Shown one piece after another: positions 51,835 through 55,326 of a stretch of 55,326 nucleotides of DNA. Source of the DNA: a bacterium (GTDB taxonomy: Bacteria; Vulcanimicrobiota; JABDET01); assembly GCA_021817145.1 (NCBI GenBank), contig JAKAVV010000019.1, positions 1-55,326 on the forward strand, read 5' to 3'. Under the pieces are notes generated by a model that worked only from the letters and a program-made list of their open reading frames with translations, did no database searches and was not told where the DNA came from. The translations under genes were made by a program, and so were the position numbers. Numbering within the stretch: the stretch's first letter is position 1; every line of letters starts with the position of its first letter.

Positions 51835-51874
51835 TAAACACTCCTCTTGTTATATAAACACTCCTCTTGTTATC
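51835..51874. repeat. Two tandem 20-bp repeats before the carboxypeptidase gene
   Basis: TAAACACTCCTCTTGTTAT occurs twice with a period of 20 bp. Read on the reverse strand each copy contains AAGAGGAG, so the repeat doubles a ribosome-site-like sequence in the leader of the M14 gene. Confidence 0.85.
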
Positions 51875-51877
51875 TAT

Positions 51878-51906
51878 AGTATAAAGAGTTAATCGTGGAG
51901 AATCAA
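51878..51906 (-). promoter_or_regulatory. Promoter of the M14 carboxypeptidase gene
   Basis: On the reverse strand TTGATT (51906-51901) and TATACT (51883-51878), spacer 17 bp, about 50 bp upstream of ATG 51826. Confidence 0.6.
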
Positions 51907-52022
51907 TAAAGAATCTTTTCTGAGTTGTAAATTTTAATGCTGCAGCTGTCCTGCTTGCCTTACGAATTAAAACTTAATTTTTTTTAACAAACCGCATCAA
52001 TGTAAATGAGGAGGTAAAGGAG

Positions 52023-52448
52023 ATGGCATTAAGAAAAGAGAGTTTAGAGGTAAGAGTTGGGAAAATGGAAAGTGAAGTTGGGTTATTGAAACAGATTGTG
52101 GTGCAGCTGCCTCTTGAGATGCAGAACGTAAGGGAAGAGCTGACGAACTTGAAGCAGGAGATGAGTGCTGGTTTTGCTCAGATGAGGCAGGAGATGACTG
52201 CTGCCATTACTGCATTGACAGCATCTATCAATGCGGTTCGCCAAGAAATGAACGAGCGGTTTGCTCAAGTCGATCAAAGGTTTATTCAGATGGATCAGAA
52301 GTTTGCTCAAGTGGATCAAAGGTTTGCTCAAGTCGATCAGAAGTTTGATCATTTAGAACAGAAGCTGGATCGGAAAACCGATAGAGTTTTTTGGTGGACG
52401 ATCAGTCTTTTAACCGCTTTATGTATGGCTCTTTTTTTTAAACACTGA
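52023..52448 (+). CDS. Heptad-repeat coiled-coil protein with C-terminal membrane anchor, copy 1
   Basis: 141 residues, family not recognised. N-terminal ~85 residues are helical and charged with heptad spacing (ESLEVRVGKMESEVGLLKQIV, MRQEMTAAITALTASINAVRQEMNERF). Then come six exact 7-residue repeats: FAQVDQR, FIQMDQK, FAQVDQR, FAQVDQK, FDHLEQK, LDRKTDR. A single hydrophobic helix VFWWTISLLTALCMALFF and a KH tail end the protein, so it should be tail-anchored with the coiled coil in the cytoplasm. An ideal GAGGAGGT site precedes ATG 52023. The architecture recalls Bdr-like and DUF1640-like proteins, but I cannot assign one. A 98 percent identical copy is at 54739. Confidence 0.8.
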   Translation: MALRKESLEVRVGKMESEVGLLKQIVVQLPLEMQNVREELTNLKQEMSAGFAQMRQEMTAAITALTASINAVRQEMNERFAQVDQRFIQMDQKFAQVDQRFAQVDQKFDHLEQKLDRKTDRVFWWTISLLTALCMALFFKH

Positions 52449-52477
52449 AGAAAAGTAAACCCTGATGTGAAGTAAAT

Positions 52478-53101
52478 GTGGTGGGGTTATATTTTCCTAT
52501 TGTAAGTTCAGGTTGTGGAAGGGAAGCATTAGTTTGGGTATTGGTTTTGGGTGCAGCATTGGTTGTATTCTTCCCTAACTATTTAAAATACCGCAGAACC
52601 AAGCATCTCAGCCGTGGGCGTGCATGGAGAAAAGAGCCGAAGATTCATTCCACTTCGAAATTGAGAGACCAGATAATGAAGAATGAAGAGTTGAAGGAAG
52701 ATCTGCTGAAGCGGCTTGCGAAGCAGAGGGCAGTGCAGGCAGAAAGATGGGAAGAAGGACAGAGTGATTGGCAGGAGCAGCTGCAGGGGCAGAGCAGCCT
52801 TGAGAGGCAGAGCAGTCAGGTGCTGGAGAAGCAGAGTGGCTTGCAGGGGCAGAAGGAGCAGCTTCCTTCACTTCCTCATCAGAGGACAATTCGCAGATGG
52901 ATAAGAGTGCTTTCAGCTGGATGGGATCATCTACATAAAACCGTGGCTCGCTATTTTGATAAATGGTGGAATCTTTTTTGGTATCGGACGAGAAGTGGGG
53001 TTTTTGATCTCTTTTCTCTGCAGTCTTTTCTGGATGGATTATCCAGGGAGGAGAAGAGGAGGGGATCCCCTTACTACTACGCTTTTGTTCGTTCCCCTTA
53101 A
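52478..53101 (+). CDS. Hypothetical membrane protein with Q/S-rich middle
   Basis: Up to 207 residues from GTG 52478. A hydrophobic helix (ALVWVLVLGAALVVFFPNYL) near the N-terminus, a basic charged stretch, a low-complexity middle rich in Q, S, L and E (QLQGQSSLERQSSQVLEKQSGLQGQ), and a C-terminal part rich in W, R, F and Y (WIRVLSAGWDHLHKTVARYFDKWWNLFWYRT). No family recognised. There is no clear ribosome site. It begins 29 bp after copy 1 of the coiled-coil gene and could be co-transcribed. A reverse-strand frame covers the same region, so the coding strand is not certain. Confidence 0.45.
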   Translation: MVGLYFPIVSSGCGREALVWVLVLGAALVVFFPNYLKYRRTKHLSRGRAWRKEPKIHSTSKLRDQIMKNEELKEDLLKRLAKQRAVQAERWEEGQSDWQEQLQGQSSLERQSSQVLEKQSGLQGQKEQLPSLPHQRTIRRWIRVLSAGWDHLHKTVARYFDKWWNLFWYRTRSGVFDLFSLQSFLDGLSREEKRRGSPYYYAFVRSP

Positions 53102-53180
53102 AGGGGTAGGGTGACCAGTCCATTTTGTCCGTAATTGTCAGTTTTCCCAAACACGCCCCCCTTGTGGTACAGAATGTCTG

Positions 53181-53330
53181 CTGTGTGGGCCGCTCCTGGC
53201 TGCTTGGCTGCTGCTGTTTGCTGGCTGGCAGTTTGCTGCAGGTGTTGGCTGGCTGCTGCTTTTTGCCACTCTGTGTGGGCTGCTCCTGGCTGCTTGGCTG
53301 CTCCTGGCTGCTGGCTGGCAGTTTGCCGCT
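53181..53330. repeat. Low-complexity tandem repeat, ~90-bp period
   Basis: Two 60-bp units (53181-53240 and 53271-53330) share about 53 of 60 positions, both starting CTGTGTGGGC and ending near GGCTGGCAGTTTGC, and built from the short word GGCTGCT or TGGCTGC. All open frames through it give low-complexity protein (C/L/W/G or A/Q/S-rich), so I do not call a gene. No other feature was seen between 53102 and 53366. Confidence 0.75.
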
Positions 53331-53366
53331 TGCAAGCTGCCTCTTATACTTTTACTTTTTGGCAGC

Positions 53367-54530
53367 TTACTTCTTCTTTTGAAGGCGATCGCGGATCTGA
53401 TCCATGAGAACTATGTCAAGGATCGTCCATGCCATGGCTAAGGCTCCATCTCGAATCGCTTTTTCAGCGCTTGGGGAAACACAGGCAGCTGCAAATTCCG
53501 GCTGATGATTGACAGCAGGAAGAGAAGCGATTCCAATAAATGGATGGATTGAGGGGATAACCTGGGAGATATTCCCCATATCAGTTGAAGCAGCAGCCCT
53601 TTCTGCCAATTCTCCTAAATCAGGAAAAGTTCTGCCGAGAGATTCGGCATTTTTTTGGTAAAGAGAAGCGATTTCCAAATCATGTTTCATCTCTGCATAC
53701 GGTTTATCTCCGCCTGCAATTTCAAGCTGCGCCCCTGATGCTGTGGCTCCTGCTTCAAAACAGCGGTACACTCTGGATCTTAATTTTTCCAATTCACTGA
53801 TCGTGTTTTCACGAATTATGAAGCGGGCTGAAGAAAAAGCGGGAACAATGTTAGGAGCATCCCCTCCTTTTGTAATGATTCCATGAATTCGAGCAGTGGG
53901 GAGGATGTGCTGTCTTAAAAGACCGATGGAAACTTGAGCAATGGTCAAAGCATCAAGAGCATTGATACCTAATTCAGGGAGAGCAGAGGCATGAGATTCT
54001 TTCCCCGTATAACGAACTTCAAAAGAGCTGGCAGCGATCATTTTCGGCAGCACCAGATCATAAGGAGAAGGATGAACCATTAAAGCAGCATGGATATCTG
54101 AGAACACCCCTTTTTTCAAGAGGAGGATCTTGCCTGATCCATTTCCGATCTCTTCAGCTGGGGTCCCGATCAAAAAAATGGAAAAATCTAAGTCATCTGT
54201 CATTTCGCTTACAGCAGCAGCAGCGCCAACAGACATGGCTGCAATCAGATTATGTCCGCAAGCATGTCCAATTCCAGGAAGAGCATCATATTCAGCGCAG
54301 ACTGCGATTCTCAAACCTTTTGTTCCCCTGCGGGCAAGAAGGGCGGTTGGTAAACCTCCCACTCCTTTTTCCACAGTAAATCCAGCTTTTAGTAAAAGCT
54401 CTGAAATAAGTGATGCTGCTTCGTTTTCCTCAAAAGCAGTCTCAGGATGAGAATGGATCTTGCGGCTGAGATGGATAAGTGTATCATAAAAGTTATTGAA
54501 ACGCTTTTCAGCAGCTTCTTTAAAATTCAT
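53367..54530 (-). CDS. M20 family amidohydrolase / peptidase (AbgB/PM20D2-like)
   Basis: 387 residues. SRKIHSHPETAFEENEAASLI at the start, AVCAEYDALPGIGHACGHNLIAAM (~85-105, Cys/His metal site), IFLIGTPAEEIGNGSGKILLLKKG with the catalytic Glu, then a dimerisation domain and AAASTDMGNISQVIPSIHPFIGI near 320. Members split N-acyl amino acids, aminobenzoyl-glutamate or unusual dipeptides. ATG 54530 follows a weak site. It lies between the two coiled-coil copies on the opposite strand. Confidence 0.88.
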   Translation of the reverse strand: MNFKEAAEKRFNNFYDTLIHLSRKIHSHPETAFEENEAASLISELLLKAGFTVEKGVGGLPTALLARRGTKGLRIAVCAEYDALPGIGHACGHNLIAAMSVGAAAAVSEMTDDLDFSIFLIGTPAEEIGNGSGKILLLKKGVFSDIHAALMVHPSPYDLVLPKMIAASSFEVRYTGKESHASALPELGINALDALTIAQVSIGLLRQHILPTARIHGIITKGGDAPNIVPAFSSARFIIRENTISELEKLRSRVYRCFEAGATASGAQLEIAGGDKPYAEMKHDLEIASLYQKNAESLGRTFPDLGELAERAAASTDMGNISQVIPSIHPFIGIASLPAVNHQPEFAAACVSPSAEKAIRDGALAMAWTILDIVLMDQIRDRLQKKK

Positions 54531-54694
54531 AGTTGAAAATCTTTCTCTATGGATTTCTGAATGCCTTTTCTAAAAATTTCTAACTTTTTTCAACAAACCG
54601 CATCAATCCAGCAGAAATTCACTTTTAACCCCCTCTTTCTGCGGCTCTTTTTGACAGTTCTTTGACAAGGGTCTGTTAGACTGTCAGGGAGAGG

Positions 54695-54723
54695 TTGATT
54701 TCAACCTTAAAACTTGATAGAAT
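54695..54723 (+). promoter_or_regulatory. Promoter candidate for coiled-coil copy 2
   Basis: TTGATT (54695-54700) and TAGAAT (54718-54723), spacer 17 bp, directly before GAGGAGG. A small hairpin GGTTGATTTCAACC covers the -35 box. Copy 1 has no such sequence at this place. Confidence 0.5.
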
Positions 54724-54738
54724 GAGGAGGTAAAGGAA

Positions 54739-55164
54739 ATGGCATTAAGAAAAGAGAGTTTAGAGGTAAGAGTCGGAAAAATGGAAAGTGAAGTTGGGTT
54801 ATTGAAACAGATTGTGGTGCAGCTGCCTCTTGAGATGCAGAATGTAAGGGAAGAGCTGACGAACTTGAAGCAGGAGATGAGTGCTGGTTTTGCTCAGATG
54901 AGGCAGGAGATGACTGCTGCCATTACTGCATTGACAGCATCTATCAATGCAGTTCGCCAAGAAATGAACGAGCGGTTTGCTCAAGTCGATCAAAGGTTTA
55001 TTCAGATGGATCAGAAGTTTGCTCAAGTGGATCAAAGGTTTGCTCAAGTCGATCAGAAGTTTGATCATTTAGAACAGAAGCTGGATCGGAAAACCGATAG
55101 AGTTTTTTGGTGGACGATCAGTCTTTTAACCGCTTTATGCATGGCTCTTTATTTTAAACACTGA
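54739..55164 (+). CDS. Heptad-repeat coiled-coil protein with C-terminal membrane anchor, copy 2
   Basis: 141 residues, identical to copy 1 except for one Phe to Tyr change in the anchor helix. The DNA differs at seven positions over ~440 bp: one before the start, five silent, one giving the Phe/Tyr change. Same GAGGAGG site. The DNA identity starts near AATGAGGAGG (54722) and ends just after the TGA (55166), so the duplicated unit is almost exactly the gene. On the reverse strand its last 11 bases also encode the end of the Cas10-like remnant. Confidence 0.8.
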   Translation: MALRKESLEVRVGKMESEVGLLKQIVVQLPLEMQNVREELTNLKQEMSAGFAQMRQEMTAAITALTASINAVRQEMNERFAQVDQRFIQMDQKFAQVDQRFAQVDQKFDHLEQKLDRKTDRVFWWTISLLTALCMALYFKH

Positions 55165-55326
55165 AAGGAAGCAGCCCTTGAAGTGGAGCAAAATAAGCGC
55201 TGATCAGTAAAAATTTCTTGTTTTTATCATCATTGATCATTTCTTTATACAGACTTTGCGTTTGGTGATGGTACTGGTATAAAGCAGCGGCAAAAGCAGC
55301 TGTAACCCTTGAATGATCGTACAGCG
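55154..55326 (-). pseudogene. Cas10 (type III CRISPR) related fragment, partial at window edge
   Basis: The reverse frame from the window edge reads LYDHSRVTAAFAAALYQYHH, then 19 less conserved residues, then KKFLLISAYFAPLQGLLPFSV and a TAA at 55154-55156. LYDHSRVTAA(x)AAALY followed after a short gap by FLLISxxFxxxQ is the pattern of Cas10/Csm1-type proteins at the junction of the HD region and the first palm domain. Cas10 normally continues for several hundred residues with the GGDD palm; here it stops at once, and the last codons (F-S-V-stop) come from the antisense of the coiled-coil gene. I read it as a truncated cas10; the 5' part lies beyond the window. Confidence 0.6.

Noticed and set aside
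52254-52391. 21-bp periodic repeats as a CRISPR-like array
   Set aside because: There are no spacers; the repeats are contiguous codons for coiled-coil heptads.
52608-53150. 180-residue reverse-strand frame rich in A, S and P
   Set aside because: Complement of the Q/S-rich stretch of the plus-strand frame; no domain, no ribosome site. The coding strand here is nevertheless not certain.
53125-53407. Cys/Leu/Trp-rich small frames over the GGCTGCT repeat
   Set aside because: Low-complexity product in every frame, created by the DNA repeat; no start signal.
52083-55068. Leu/Ile/Lys/Ser-Pro repeat frames on the reverse strand of both coiled-coil genes
   Set aside because: They mirror the 21-bp repeats of the coiled-coil genes; heptads, ribosome site and silent substitutions support the plus strand.

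Overview
The window is bacterial chromosomal DNA of moderately low GC (by eye, low 40s percent). It holds a dense set of core genes in tightly packed operons, with accessory DNA at both ends. The core genes are rpoB, rpoC, rpoD, dnaG, secA, prfB, hpf, ftsY, glmU, prs, dxr and a complete SUF iron-sulfur operon. A two-subunit 2-oxoacid:ferredoxin oxidoreductase, a 7Fe-type ferredoxin, a DXP-pathway gene and many GGDEF, response-regulator and RsbW-like proteins suggest a free-living bacterium with anaerobic or microaerobic carbon metabolism. The phylum cannot be fixed from sequence reading alone; an uncultivated lineage is plausible. No rRNA, tRNA or CRISPR array was found, and no stretch over 300 bases lacks a gene.

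Left end (1-2930) is accessory: a 5'-partial AAA-ATPase-like/PD-(D/E)XK gene, a Uma2 endonuclease gene, a second broken copy of the PD-(D/E)XK C-terminus, and a haemagglutinin-like repeat fragment. From 3085 to 9169 lie korAB with a strong terminator and a reverse-strand operon ferredoxin-cystathionine beta-synthase-APC permease. From 9315 to 15124 lie glmU-prs, a MEDS-GGDEF protein, a haem-binding lipoprotein candidate and ftsY, whose 3' end runs into a second Uma2 gene. From 15199 to 21277, read leftward, lies the operon rrf2-sufC-sufB-sufD-Rieske-sufS-sufU-sufT, with a perfect 24-bp palindrome between rrf2 and sufC.

From 21331 to 26887 is a signalling island: a REC-HATPase protein, a CBS-BON protein, a membrane protein, a stand-alone RsbW-like ATPase, a large TPR-GGDEF protein and a single-domain response regulator. 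Next come an isoprenoid/glycolipid operon (dxr, prenyl transferase, MGDG-synthase-like glycosyltransferase) and dnaG-rpoD. These are divergent from rpoBC, which has its own promoter and an attenuator-like leader and lacks the usual rplKAJL neighbours. From 40590 to 45404, leftward, is hpf-secA-prfB-TPR; prfB needs the classical +1 frameshift. From 45500 to 50622 is an operon of methylmalonyl-CoA epimerase, GAF-GGDEF, CheY-like, secreted protein, metallophosphoesterase-PQQ propeller and msrB.

Right end (50630-55326) is accessory again: an M14 carboxypeptidase, two nearly identical genes for a heptad-repeat, tail-anchored coiled-coil protein flanking an M20 peptidase and a low-complexity repeat, and at the very edge a truncated reading frame resembling type III CRISPR Cas10. 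That frame ends inside the second coiled-coil gene, as if this gene had landed in or beside a cas10. The most interesting material is the coiled-coil duplication with the cas10 remnant, the Zn-ribbon insertion in RpoB with its leader, the Rieske-containing SUF operon with its palindrome, and the partner-switch/GGDEF island.
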